This document shows positions 1 to 9,398 of a DNA stretch of 11,204 bases, piece by piece. The position numbers were made by a program, and so were the translations under genes. A model generated the notes under the pieces. That model worked only from the letters and a program-made list of their open reading frames with translations, made no database searches and was not told the DNA's origin. The DNA comes from Actinomortierella ambigua (taxonomy: Eukaryota > Mortierellomycota > Mortierellomycetes > Mortierellales > Mortierellaceae), in the NCBI GenBank assembly GCA_016098155.1, contig JAAAJB010000833.1:1-11204 (forward strand). Direction: 5' to 3'. The first letter of the stretch is position 1. Each line of letters opens with the position of its first letter.

Positions 1-2
1 CT

Positions 3-98
3 CGCGGCATCAATGCCTCTCCCCTCGTTCCCAAGTTCTGTATCCAGAACGCCCACCATTGCGACTTCAATAGGAACCAGACTGTGTGGGACAAGTAA
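3..98 (+). CDS. 3' end of an unidentified, probably secreted protein (partial)
   Basis: An open frame enters from the left edge and ends at TAA 96-98, giving 31 residues that finish in NQTVWDK. The tail holds two cysteines (FCIQNAHHC) and two N-glycosylation sequons (N-A-S and N-Q-T), a composition typical of extracellular or cell-wall proteins. I do not recognise the family. The coding call rests on composition, on the open frame, and on an AATAAA at 202-207 about 100 bp downstream that could serve as its polyadenylation signal. The next gene starts 268 bp later on the same strand. The upstream exon structure is outside the window. Confidence 0.5.
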   Translation, partial: RGINASPLVPKFCIQNAHHCDFNRNQTVWDK

Positions 99-208
99 TC
101 ACTAGTCTTATATCGCCCTCTTCTTTTCGGGCTTGCCCTCCGCGGATGGCCAACAGTCTGGCACTTTGGTCTCCACAGTTTTCGTTGAAGGATGGAAAGC
201 GAATAAAA

Positions 209-224
209 TATAAAAATTATAAAA
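209..224 (+). promoter_or_regulatory. AT-rich TATA region upstream of the NASP-like gene
   Basis: TATAAAAA at 209-216 and TATAAAA at 218-224 lie about 150 bp before the ATG at 366, a plausible core-promoter position with a 5' leader of roughly 100 nt. The overlapping AATAAA at 202-207 could instead, or also, be the 3'-end signal of the preceding gene, because only 268 bp separate the two coding regions. Confidence 0.4.
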
Positions 225-365
225 GCATCACTCTCGTTTGAGTTATATTGAGGAGCCACCTAAAAAAAAAGCAAGTCAGGGGGAGGTGCAAATTTGTTTT
301 TGCTTTCCACATTGTTGCCACTTTCACATCTTCTCACGTCGACTCTTCACCCTTTACCTAGAGCA

Positions 366-2170
366 ATGGACAAGGAGAACGATGCGCACACCATTCCCCC
401 ACAAATGGAAGAAGAAGAGAAGATGCTAGAACCTCTTGTTTCTGAGGGCGAGCATGTTGATCCCTCGGTCGAACTCGCGATTCAGGAACTGAACGAAGAA
501 GGCTCGAAGGCATTTGCATTGCAGGATTATGAAATGGCGATTGAGAAATTTAGTCTGGCCTCTGAAATGCTGTAAGACTTCTTCTTTTGTCTTATCTTTT
601 TGCACCTACTCTGAGCTAGCTAGTGCCATCGCTCGATAAGTGTTTGCTCTGTGGACAACCCTGCAGCCTATTGATAACCTTTCTACTTTTTTTTTTTTTT
701 TTTTTTTTTTTTGCACGAATGTGTATGTATGTGTGTGTCGCATGGTGCTGTTGCAGTGGTCAATTGTATGGCGAGACCTCACCCAAGAATGCCGACACAC
801 TGTTCATGTATGGCAAAGCTTTGCTGGAGCATGCGATCCAACAGAGCTCAGTTCTTGGCGGAGCTACAGAGAAGAAGTCCAAGAGCGAATTGCAGGCCGT
901 TGTTGACGCTGCCACAGGATCTTCATCGGACGCTGCAGGTAGACTTTCATGTGTCCTCATATATTTTCTCTCATGGGAAGGGAGCTTTTGTCCGCGTGTT
1001 GATGATCTCTCTCTGTCTTTGATTGCTCTGGTAGTGATGATAGAACATTATTATTCATTAATCGCAAATCTGTTGGTTGTCAACGTATCTAATAGGATCA
1101 TCAGCGGCTGCCGCGAAGAGCTCGCGATTTGTATTTGAAGGCGACGAGGAAGAAGAAGAAGAAGAAGAAGAAGAAGAAGAACAAGGAGAAGGCGAGGACA
1201 ATGACGAGTTTGAGGTAGCATGGGATGTCCTTGACCTTGCGCGCGTGCTCTACCACCGCATTGGCACGGAGGAGGCATTGCTAAAGCTCGGCGATGTCCA
1301 TATTGCGTTGGGCGACGTCTCACTCGAGTCGGGTAAAGAAAAATGAAGAGAAAAATTGTGAGAATGGTAAATCGACTAGAAGACAAAAAGAAAGGCATTG
1401 GAGCAACAGCGTGTACTAACTTTTTATTTTATTTTATTTTATTTTATTTTTGTTTCTCGTCTCGAACAGAGAATTTTGAGCAGGCGGTATCCGACTACCG
1501 CGAGGCAGTGAAGATCAAGGAGGCACGCTTGGACGAGGACGACCGACAGTTGGCTGAAGCACACTACAAACTGGCACTTGCTCTGGAGTACAGCCCAACA
1601 GAAGCTCATCTGGCACAGGATCACATCCACCAGGCTTCCACGGTCTTGAAGAACCGCATCCAGCGCCTGGGCGGCTTGCTCGCCAACACAAAGGGCAAGT
1701 CTCGCGCAACGGACGCGTCGGAGACAGAGAACAGGATGTCCAAGGAGCTGGTAGAGCTGCACGAACTTTTGGGCGAGATGGAACAAAAGTCGCAAGAGGT
1801 GGCTGCCAATCTGGCCAACAAGGCCGCCAACCCGGACACTGTCACGTCGTTCAATGAGATGCTGGGTACGGGAAGTAGCAGCAGCGAAAGCAAGTTAGTT
1901 CATGATATTAGCAGCCTGGTCAAGCCCAAGCCCAAGCCAGCTGCTGCCGCCGCCGCATCATCTAGCACGATGACTGGCACCACGACAGCCACGGTGACAA
2001 CAACTACTACAATCGCACCCACGTTGGCTACTACCGAGACGACCAAAGAAGTGACTACGGCCGTCACAGCGGAGACCGAGATAGCAGAGAACGGACTAAA
2101 ACGCAAGCTAGATGACGAGGGTGGTGCCGAAGACGATGATGGCAAGAAGGCAAAGCTGCAGGAGGAGTAG
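366..2170 (+). CDS. NASP/Sim3/Hif1-type SHNi-TPR histone chaperone
   Basis: Nuclear chaperone family that binds histones H3-H4 and hands them to chromatin assembly factors. Exons are 366-571, 757-938, 1105-1332 and 1470-2170 (438 aa); acceptor 1095 instead of 1104 would add three residues. Every junction keeps the frame. The first in-frame ATG is used. Residues 41-69 form a TPR (NEEGSKAF..DYEMAIEKFSLASEML). This is followed by LYGETSPKNADTLFMYGKALLE, which is typical of NASP, where the G-E-x-x-P-x-x-A-D...YGKALLE pattern is conserved. Twelve consecutive Glu (about residues 144-155) form the acidic insert that interrupts TPR2 in this family. Exon 4 opens with the SHNi-TPR core (ENFEQAVSDYREAVKIKE...LAEAHYKLALALEYSP). 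Next come a Glu/Leu-rich coiled-coil-like stretch, an Ala/Ser/Thr-rich linker and a C-terminal basic pair (KRKL...KKAKL) that suits a bipartite nuclear signal. Family assignment is firm; function is inferred from the family. Confidence 0.9.
572..756 (+). other. Intron 1 of the NASP-like gene, with a T26 tract
   Basis: The donor is GTAAGA at 572 and the acceptor is TTGCAG ending at 756. The join is phase 2, so the split codon gives Leu 69. The intron contains an uninterrupted run of 26 T (687-712) followed by TG-rich sequence. The run is probably length-variable. Apparent reading frames through it are shadows. Confidence 0.85.
1146..1181 (+). repeat. GAA trinucleotide repeat encoding 12 Glu
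   Basis: One GAG followed by eleven GAA codons in frame in exon 3 of the NASP-like gene. It encodes the core of the acidic insert in TPR2. A pure triplet repeat can change length without breaking the frame, so the number of Glu may vary between strains. Confidence 0.95.
1333..1469 (+). other. Intron 3 of the NASP-like gene, with TACTAAC branch site and ATTTT repeat
   Basis: The donor is GTAAAG at 1333 and the acceptor is GAACAG ending at 1469, phase 1. TACTAAC at 1414-1420 matches the optimal fungal branch site exactly and is followed by a pentanucleotide ATTTT microsatellite (about 1421-1451) that also serves as the pyrimidine-rich tract. Confidence 0.85.
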
Positions 2171-2290
2171 ATGCCGAGCAAAACATAGTTCATGATTATT
2201 TGGTGGCAAAGCAGACGTGACTTGTCTCGTCTCGGAAAATGTTGCCCAAAAGTAAAAAGCACCTCCAACTTTTTCCCTCATTACGACACC

Positions 2291-4837
2291 ATGATGCTCC
2301 GACGATCGATTCAGCATGGGCTGATTGCCAAGAGCGGCTACAGGGCAACATCAGTGACTGGCATGCAAGCATGGGGACGCACTGCACGTATGACCAGTGT
2401 CTCCTATTCCACGGCAGCACACGCTTCCAGCACTAATAAGTGGTCAACCGCGACGTGGTCGATCGTCGCAAGCGCGGCCGCTGTCACGACCGCCAGTGCT
2501 GTTATAGCCACTCAGGTACACCTCCAACCCGAGGATTGGCAGCGGACCATGGCCGCTCTGGGTTTGTCGAAGAACATGGTTTACAACGATAGCAACAAAG
2601 GCACAGAGCCTTTGCCTCAGCCCTCATTCTGGCATATGTTACCACTTCCGTATTTCCTGATTGGAGATCGCCCAAAAGCCGAGCCATTGCCTCTCGATAG
2701 CGATCTTACCGTCACAAGCTGGAAGCAGGAAGAGCAGATGCACCTAATTAATGCTCCTGGCGTACTCATCTGGGGATCCAACAAGTATGTCTATTTATAT
2801 TGGTCCGTTTTTGTTGTACTTACACTTGATCTACAAAATAGAATGGTACAGGTTGATTGACTTGCTGCACGATCAATTTTAGGAATGGACTGGTGGACCC
2901 CTCAGGAAAGACACCTGCCATGGTTCAAATCCCCCAGCGACTGAAAACATTTGAAGGACAAGTCCTGAGAGACCTAAAGCTTGAGGACGACGTTGCAGGT
3001 ACAGATCAGAATCAGCGTGTGGCTCTTTCAGACAAGCGGAGCAAAATAGTCCAATCGGCATATTCACCAAATCACCCCCCTCCCCATTTTTTTACATGAC
3101 ACTCTCACTCCCACGTGCAAACAGCTGCTGTTGACAGGGATGGCAACTTGTACCAGTGGGGAACAGGATTCCAAAAGGAGAAGCACAATCCCGAAGTGAC
3201 CCTGAAGAACAGGAATCTCAAGCAAGTGGCGATTGGCGAGTCTCGACTCTTTGCCCTAGGACAGGATGGGTCGCGTGTGTACGTTGTTCCCAAGATCCGC
3301 CCTGCCACAGGACCCACCAATGCCGCGGTCGACTTTGTGCCTGAGAAGCGTGGTAGTGGTAGTGGATTCTGGAAGTATGTGGGACTTGGCAGTGATGCCA
3401 ACCGAGACCACGATCCCATGACCCAGCTCCCTGTTCGTGATGTGTTGCAGCCAGGGGAAGCTATCCAATCGATTGCCGCTGGAAAGAACCATGTCCTGAT
3501 GGTGACCTCGATGGGCCGTGTTTTGGGATCAGAAGATGGTCTGTCGGTCGCTGTGGTTGGTGCAGGAGAATTTAAGCAGACCAAGATTGTCGAGGTGGCC
3601 TGCGGTGATGTCCATTCGCTGGCGCGTGACGACCGTGGACGATGCTGGGCTTGGGGTGTGAATGGCTTTGGTCAGCTGGCACAAGGCGCGTATTCGCATG
3701 CCAACCTGCGACTCCCCACGCCTACCCTTGTCCCGGGGATCGAGGGATCGGCCGAAGGCACTGCCTCGCAGAGTCAGGATTGGGTCGGCTGTACTCGCGT
3801 GGCAGCTGGCAGCAATACTAGCTACTTTGTTGTCCGTAGCAAGAGTGGATTCAAGGTCTTGAGCGCTGGCATGGGTCAGTGGGGACAATTGGGTGACGGC
3901 ACTGTAAGTAGGCGGTATTTCGTCTTTGTATTGTCTCATGATAATGTAGTTATACGAGAAGCTGACTTGCCTCCAATAACAACAACCAAAAAAAATACAT
4001 CTGTCTAGTTTACCCATATTCAAGGAGCACCAGTGACCATTCCCCAGCTGTCAAATCTCGCCGAATGTAGGTTGCAAGCTTGAGATACTTCTGGTTTTAT
4101 ACTACGTGCTTTTTAAGTGCCATGCATCTAAGAACACCTCTATCAATACCTTTTTAGACAAGGAGGATATCAACAAAACCGTTCCTATCGGTATTCACGA
4201 CCTTGTTCCAGGATCGACGCATGTCTTTGCTGTTCTGGACAATGACGTGAACATAGCAGTCAAGGATGACACATCAAAGCCAATCTTCTACGGGCGTGAT
4301 GTCCTGTCCTGGTAAGTGGTCGTCCTCAGAATAATCTCTTCTTTTCTTTTTCATCTTCCATTCTTTTGGGGCAGAACAATACAAAATGGAAAGGCAAAGT
4401 CTGGAAGATCTAACGAAAATATGTTGTCTTCATCTCTTGCTTATTGAAGGGGTCAGAACACATACTTTCAGTTGCTCACAGGCAAGCGAAGCAATCGAGC
4501 CGAACCCACACACGCTCTTCCTGTAGACTCTGATCTGCTGCGCTCTGCGGACGTTGCAATTGCTGCGATCGCTAATGGAGATGCCCCCGTAGTCTCGGAC
4601 ACCAAGAAGCTTGAAGATCCACGGAACCGTCTGCAGCTGTCCCCTATGCGTCGTATTGATGGCAATGGTGATAGGCAGAGCAATGAGAACGGAGTGGAGA
4701 AGAAGAATGGCAAGTCTGGTGGAGGCAAGGAAGGCAACCTGGAAAGAATTTCTGGAAGCTGGGCAGAGGAGAAACTTGCAGCAGGCCATAGTGTAACGGC
4801 GGTGTATTGTCAAGAAATTGACGCACCTGCATACTGA
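2291..4837 (+). CDS. Mitochondrial RCC1-repeat protein, Fmp25-like
   Basis: Resembles yeast Fmp25, an inner-membrane RCC1-like protein needed for assembly of respiratory complex III (bc1). Exons are 2291-2784, 2883-2998, 3125-3903, 4009-4066, 4158-4311 and 4450-4837 (662 aa); all junctions keep the frame. The N-terminus is rich in Arg, Ser and Ala and lacks acids for about 50 residues (MMLRRSIQHGLIAKSGYR), as in a matrix presequence. A small-residue hydrophobic segment follows at about 53-74 (WSIVASAAAVTTASAVIATQV). RCC1-type blades are visible: VLIWGSNKNG, GNLYQWGTG, CWAWGVNGFGQLAQG, GMGQWGQLGDG and VLSWGQNTYFQLLTG. In-frame sequence extends up to an ATG at 2192, but 2291 gives the better presequence, and 2192 is only 22 bp after the previous stop. 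The C-terminal charged Ser/Gly/Lys-rich insert (about 590-635) is probably disordered. The RCC1 class is firm; the Fmp25 orthology is likely. Confidence 0.87.
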
Positions 4838-5124
4838 AGTGCAGGTATCTAGCTAGGAGAGAAGTTGTGAATGGAGTTGTTGTGAATGTAACTCGATACA
4901 TAATAAGGAGAACGCTCAAGTGGGGACCCAATGACCAAAGCTGAACGCGAAATTGTCTCATCGTAAGCGGCGGTCGCGACAGCAGAGGTCACCTGCTGTA
5001 TACATTATCAACATAGATAAACAATAGGAAGGATGCTATTGGATGCACTGTCTCTGAGAGCATGAGAGCATGGGCCCCATGGCACCTGTACAGGGTGGGG
5101 ATATAGAGTTCAGAGTACACAAAG

Positions 5125-5156
5125 TGACAATACTCCACTGGAGTACGCTAGTGTCA
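5125..5156. repeat. 15-nt perfect palindrome with outer TGACA/TGTCA arms
   Basis: TACTCCACTGGAGTA at 5131-5145 is a perfect inverted repeat with 7-bp arms and a one-base centre. It is flanked by TGACA (5125-5129) and TGTCA (5152-5156), which are also complementary but spaced unevenly (1 versus 6 nt). It could be a dimeric transcription-factor site or just chance; it lies about 300 bp after the Fmp25-like stop. Confidence 0.45.
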
Positions 5157-5545
5157 AAAATGGGGTGCGCCAAGAGTCGAAAAACATTTTTGTGCGATGG
5201 CAAACTGCCTGAATGGCGATGAGCACGCCACAAAGTGTGGCAGGGCACAGCTATAGTTGTTGATCGCATGTGAATGGCTGACAGGTAGACTCCATATCGA
5301 CGCCGTGCATGTTCTTGTGGACAAATTGGTCAATTGGTACACTTCACAGCCCATACGTCTGTGACACGAATCCTAACTTACTGAGCGTAGCACTGTAGTA
5401 ATTCAGGATGTCGGCGTGTGGGCGCACCTATGCAGAAAAGGCTCTCATTGCCAGCACGTACCCGAGTTTGTCTTCCTAACTTCTTTGAGGTAAACAGTAG
5501 CGGCCTCCCCACCTCATTCTCTTCCTCAATTCACTTGTCACCTAT

Positions 5546-5582
5546 AGACTCTTTGAAGGTGTAGTACACCTATTACGAGTCT
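5546..5582. repeat. Symmetric nested dyad (37 nt) upstream of the secreted-protein gene
   Basis: The core AGGTGTAGTACACCT (5557-5571) is a perfect palindrome with 7-bp arms around G5564. Outer arms AGACTC (5546-5551) and GAGTCT (5577-5582) are complementary, and both spacers are exactly 5 nt (TTTGA and ATTAC). The structure is therefore symmetric about one base, with 13 of 18 possible pairs matched. It lies about 310 bp before the TATA box of the DUF3712 gene. A regulatory site or cruciform-forming element are both possible; no function is shown. Confidence 0.5.
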
Positions 5583-5878
5583 CAAGTACGAATTTTGATC
5601 GCTTACTATAAGAAAATAATGAACAGACCGGATAGACCCACGACGAGAGAGCAAACTACATAGAGAGAGAGAATGTGAGGAGAGGGAAGGAAGAGCAATG
5701 TGACATTGTGCTACATTCTTGTTTGTGTTCAGAGGTGCTGTGCCTGTCTCAAGCTTGCAGGCAGCAACGACTATGCAATAAACAGTTGCCCTCATGGTTC
5801 TCTCCATGAGCAACCAAACGCGTACACCTCTATCATAACCCTTCCCAAATGGTAAGCATCTGGTAAAAGCAACTAACG

Positions 5879-5885
5879 TATATAA
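5879..5885 (+). promoter_or_regulatory. TATA box of the secreted DUF3712 gene
   Basis: TATATAA lies 89 bp before the ATG at 5974. A pyrimidine-rich stretch (about 5905-5945) follows between it and the start codon, a common layout for strongly transcribed fungal genes. Confidence 0.55.
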
Positions 5886-5973
5886 TGGTGCCGTCCATGT
5901 TCTGTTTTTTTTTCTCTTCAGATCTACATCTCTCTTCCCTCCACCTTGCTGACCACTTTGATTATCTACCATC

Positions 5974-7863
5974 ATGAGATTCTCCTTGAAGACCGTTGCT
6001 CTTGGTGCTCTGGCTGCTGCCGCCGTCTCTGCCGCCCCGATCGAAATGGAGCGTCGCGATGCAGCCACTGATCGAATTGTCTCCTGCTTTGCCAAGTACT
6101 GCTGTCTCCTTCTTACCTGCCGAAGCCATCGTCGCATCCCAATTTTATCATACTAACTGAAGTTGTTGTACATCCTTTGGACGATAGTTTGATCTCCACT
6201 GGCGTTTGGCCAGGCAGCTGCCAGGCCGCCATCGCTGTAAGGCTATTAATGGGATTGTTGTTCTTGCTAGTGTGTATACCTTTGACTCGAACATACTCGG
6301 CTCACCATCCACTTTTGGTGTGTTTTATAGGTTGACCTGGGTTTGATCCAGAGCATCGACATCAACCAGATGTCGATGGACTTTACGGGCACAGAACATT
6401 ATGCTCCTCGTACCGCCTCCTCCGATATTCAGGCTAAGATGCTCTCCATCCCTGGCATTGACCTTCCCATCACTTCCGTTCGTCAGCATGTTATTCTTAT
6501 TGTAAGTGTTGTGGTGTGAGAGAGGAGAAATTAGCGTTTGGGCTATGCGTTGCACAGCAACGTTGTGTTTGATGAAATCTTTGTATGATACCTTTTCCAT
6601 GTAAATCCCTATTTCTCCACACAAAAAGTTCGGCGCTCTGACGCTCTCATTTTCTCCCTTCCTTCCATTTTCGTGCTGGACGGATAGGACAACGGTATCC
6701 AGCTGGGTCAGTTTGATACTCCTTGGAGCCCTGCCTCAGTTAGCAACGGAGTGCTGAAGACCTCGTTTACTTCCTCCATCATGAACGTGTTCCCCGATGC
6801 CCATGAGGCCTTTACCAAATTCGTTGGTGGTCTTTCGACCTCGCCCAGTCGCTCAATTACCCTGAAGGGCACCGTTGATGCCAAGCTCGATCTCGGAATC
6901 TTGGGTTCGCCCACTATCTCTGGCATTGGCTTCAAGGTCACCACCACACTCGCTGGTCTGAACAACCTGCAGGACATCAAGTTCAACGTCCTGATCGACC
7001 AGGATTTCTACGCCCAGCAAGGTTTCATCGTGATGACTTCGATCATCAACATCAACAACCCCAGCAAGCTGTCTGTTAGCCTGGGCGATATTTCCCTTGA
7101 TACCGCCGGCTCCAAGGGCCGCGTCGGCACCTCGGAGATCAAGAGCCTAGCCCTTGTCCCTGGCCCCAACACACTTGTCTCGACTACCAAGTTGGATATG
7201 AGCCTCCCAGCCTCGGTGGAGTTCCTCAACGATCTTCTAGGAGCTGACCAGATCCTGTCCATGTCTGGCTTTGACGGCACCTCGGCCAACCCAGTCCTTA
7301 ACACTGCGATGCGTGCTGTGGCGAGCAAGATTACAGTTCCCCAGACTTTTGGATCTCTATCTCGGTCTCCCTACAGCGACTTTAAGCTGAAGGTTCTCCC
7401 GTCCACGGCTACCGACCGCAAGGTCGAGATCACGGCCACGTTCTACTCGCCTTACTACGGTGTCCCTGTTGAGCTTCTCAACGCCAGCCCTTCCGATTTG
7501 GTGAATTCCGCGCAGGTCAAGGGCGTGTCGGGAACAGCGGACACGGGCCGTCTCTTCTATTTCTTGAACAACTTCCAGTTTAAGACTGCAGGCAACAGTG
7601 GCACCACTGTCACCTTCCAGGTTGAGCTGAAGCAGCAGGCCTTTGCCGCTTCCGACCGCCTACTGTGGACGGAGCTTGTGGAGTTTGCCAAGATCAACGG
7701 CCACATTCCTGTCTCCCTCAACTGGCTCCCTGATATGAGCATCAACAACGATGGCAAGCCCCATCGTGTTGAGTGGGGCAACGAGTACAACCGCCTGGAT
7801 GCTGTCCGTGTCGCTGTCGACGCTGACTTTGCCGAGGTTCTGGAGGGTATACCTCAGGCCTAA
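5974..7863 (+). CDS. Secreted DUF3712 (LEA2-like) family protein
   Basis: Exons are 5974-6095, 6188-6236, 6331-6501 and 6688-7863, giving 505 aa with all junctions in frame. The N-terminus is a textbook signal peptide: MRFSLK, then an Ala/Val-rich core, then AVSA followed by AP, so cleavage near residue 20 is expected. The rest has no further membrane segment. The region around residues 225-285 carries the pattern that marks DUF3712: FIVMTSIININNPSKLSVSL, then GDISLDTAG, a Gly pair, and SLALVPGPN. The asparagine-proline-serine and LG-D elements match the LEA2/WHy-like beta-sandwich seen in fungal secreted and vacuolar proteins. A second, weaker copy of the fold may occupy residues 345-440 (DFKLKVLPSTATDRKVEITA onward). 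No catalytic residues are recognisable. Such proteins are found at the cell surface or in the vacuole lumen and their molecular role is poorly known, so I assign none. The Cys at residues 38 and about 54 could pair. Confidence 0.8.
6096..6187 (+). other. Intron 1 of the DUF3712 gene, with TACTAAC branch site
   Basis: The donor is GTACTG at 6096 and the acceptor is GATAG ending at 6187 (phase 2; the split codon gives Asn). TACTAAC at 6151-6157 is a perfect branch site about 30 nt before the acceptor. This intron sets off a 49-nt micro-exon (6188-6236), which is confirmed because it restores the frame into VDLGLIQSID of exon 3. Confidence 0.8.
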
Positions 7864-8314
7864 GTTTAAGTTATCGCACCTCTCTCTCCCTCTCTCTCTC
7901 CACTAGGGGCAAACCTTATCCAATCGGTTATAGTAATTGAAAATATAGCAGTACCATCTTGATTGTCACAATGTCACAGTGCCAATACTCCTCAGTTAAA
8001 ATACAAGGAAATGAATAGAGACGATGGATAATCTACAGGAACACAGCGAAGAAAGGGATCGGGATAGAGGGGTAAGGGCCGCCACTTTCCGCGCCCAATT
8101 CTGTCCAACAAAATTGAAAAAAAGATATAGCCTTTTTCCACCCAGAAAAAATATGGCTCCAAGTATTGACTTCGCGTACAAGTTTCTGTGTGCCATCACA
8201 GTCTCGAGGAGTGTCGTGGATAACGTTAGGTGAGGCACGCAGGGGCCTGCTGTTCTAGACAGCCCGAAAAGGTAGTCCGGGGAGTGGTGGGACTCATTCC
8301 TCCTTGCCCTCAAA
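7864..8314. other. Intergenic stretch with a CT-rich tract
   Basis: No gene can be supported here. A pure pyrimidine tract of CT repeats (7879-7901) begins 16 bp after the DUF3712 stop and may belong to its 3' UTR. A short frame at 8024-8233 has no recognisable motif. The 5' part of the XPG-like gene should lie here if it was ever complete, but I could not find its usual MGxxxL N-terminus or first catalytic Asp in any + frame. Confidence 0.5.
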
Positions 8315-9099
8315 ATGCGGCTTTCTTGCTGGACTACGATTTATGATAAAGATGCCACCTTGAACCAAGACAAAGCTAATATGTGTGAATGTCTTAGTGA
8401 CAACGTGGTGTCCTACAACAAGATAGTTCTGGTTCTCGATGACGATCCCTGCCTCGAAAAGTCGGTCACGACGAGGACCCGCGACGAGGCTGCCGACCAA
8501 GCGTTTGCCGAGGCCAGTCAGCACCTGCAAGGGATCAGGACACGCGTCACTGCCGGGCAACGGTGGCCAGGCCGCAACGCCGAAAAGCTTTTTAATGCTG
8601 CTCTCAAACGGTCCTTTCGTATGACCAATGGCCAACGCGTGCAGCTTGCACAATTTTTGAATGGCCTGGATGTCAGCTGGGTAGCGTTTCAAGCGCCGTA
8701 CGAAGCCGACACTGAAATAGCCCAGCGATGTGAGAATGCGGACGTTGTTGTTTCGACCGATAGTGACCTGTTGGGATACGCAAACGTGACCCAGCTTGTC
8801 CGGGTCATAAGAGGCGAAACATACGGCATTTAGGTGGTGGCCGACATCATCACTACGCTTGGTCTACTCTCGTTTTGCCATTGGCAAGCACTGTGTACCG
8901 TTTCCAAGACGGATTAGAGTGATAATGTCGCTGGCCTTGGGCATGTAAGAAATGTGCAGGCGATCAGGAACTTGACTGGAAAGCAATTCTAAGCACGCTG
9001 TATTGTATGATATGATGTGATGTGATGCTGTCAATTTTTGGGCAGGCACAACAACATCGCAGGTTGTGCAGCAATATCTTGCACTCCCATACGTGAGCG

Positions 9100-9110
9100 A
9101 AAAAAAAAAA
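9100..9110 (+). repeat. A11 homopolymer at a frame change in the XPG-like pseudogene
   Basis: Eleven consecutive A. Upstream, LALPYVSEK reads in one frame; downstream, the coding-looking sequence LTFVHPLNIF...NPTRIPSA reads in the next frame. A slipped base in the run is the simplest explanation, either mutational or from sequencing. Confidence 0.6.
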
Positions 9111-9132
9111 CACCACAAACCTCACCTTCGTC

Positions 9133-9159
9133 CATCCGCTCAATATTTTTGAGCGGATG
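9133..9159. repeat. Perfect 11-bp hairpin inside the XPG-like region
   Basis: CATCCGCTCAA (9133-9143) and TTGAGCGGATG (9149-9159) are exact reverse complements around a 5-nt loop (TATTT). It sits 22 bp after the A11 run, within sequence that still reads as protein. No poly-T follows, so it is not a simple terminator. It may be a chance structure, a replication-slippage scar, or part of an element's structured sequence. Confidence 0.55.
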
Positions 9160-9398
9160 AACCCCACGAGGATACCCTCCGCTGGCCTTGTCGCAAGTAT
9201 GGGGTCCCAGGTCCGCCAATTGGTCGATGATCTCAAGGCGCTGAAGAGGCAGCACAGGGCGCAGAGGCCGGCAGGCAGGTATGTACATTGTGATATGATA
9301 AAAAGATGGAGAAAAGATGGAGTTAAAAGTATATTATGACGTGCGACTAGTCCTGATCACTCCTTTCTCTCTCGTTTACCACGGGGCATCTCTCGCAG

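Larger units (their letters stand above)
4838..5878. other. Gene-free intergenic region between the Fmp25-like and secreted-protein genes
   Basis: About 1 kb in which I find no convincing coding frame or tRNA on either strand. Open frames on the minus strand lack spliceable partners and have no recognisable protein pattern. The visible structure is two perfect 15-nt palindromes (5131-5145 and 5557-5571, listed separately), a purine-rich AGAGAG stretch near 5640-5700, and the promoter-proximal part of the next gene. It presumably holds the 3' UTR of the gene on the left and the regulatory region of the gene on the right. Confidence 0.6.

Noticed and set aside
623..1138. 171-residue frame with a Phe run
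   Set aside because: The Phe run is the intronic T26 tract. Only 757-938 of it is a real exon.
1900..2268. Hydrophobic Val-rich open frame on the minus strand
   Set aside because: It is the antisense of the Ala/Thr-rich linker of the NASP-like protein; the Val repeats are complements of the Thr/Ala codons.
2192..2290. In-frame upstream ATG for the Fmp25-like protein
   Set aside because: It is 22 bp after the NASP-like stop and would place an acidic/aromatic stretch before a clear mitochondrial presequence. The ATG at 2291 is preferred.
5538..6137. 199-residue open frame on the minus strand
   Set aside because: It runs antisense across the TATA box, signal peptide and first intron of the secreted-protein gene, has no recognisable domain, and is basic and low in pattern. 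It is best explained as a shadow.
8024..8233. Short + strand frame containing a candidate ATG at 8153 as start of the XPG-like gene
   Set aside because: It lacks the XPG N-terminal pattern, and stops in the same frame separate it from 8315.
8999..9035. ATGATGTG-type repeats as a CRISPR-like or satellite array
   Set aside because: They are only a few imperfect units of a short simple repeat lying inside a likely intron, with no spacers.
9133..9159. Hairpin as a transcription terminator
   Set aside because: There is no T tract after the stem, the sequence is coding by descent, and fungi do not use intrinsic hairpin terminators for protein genes.
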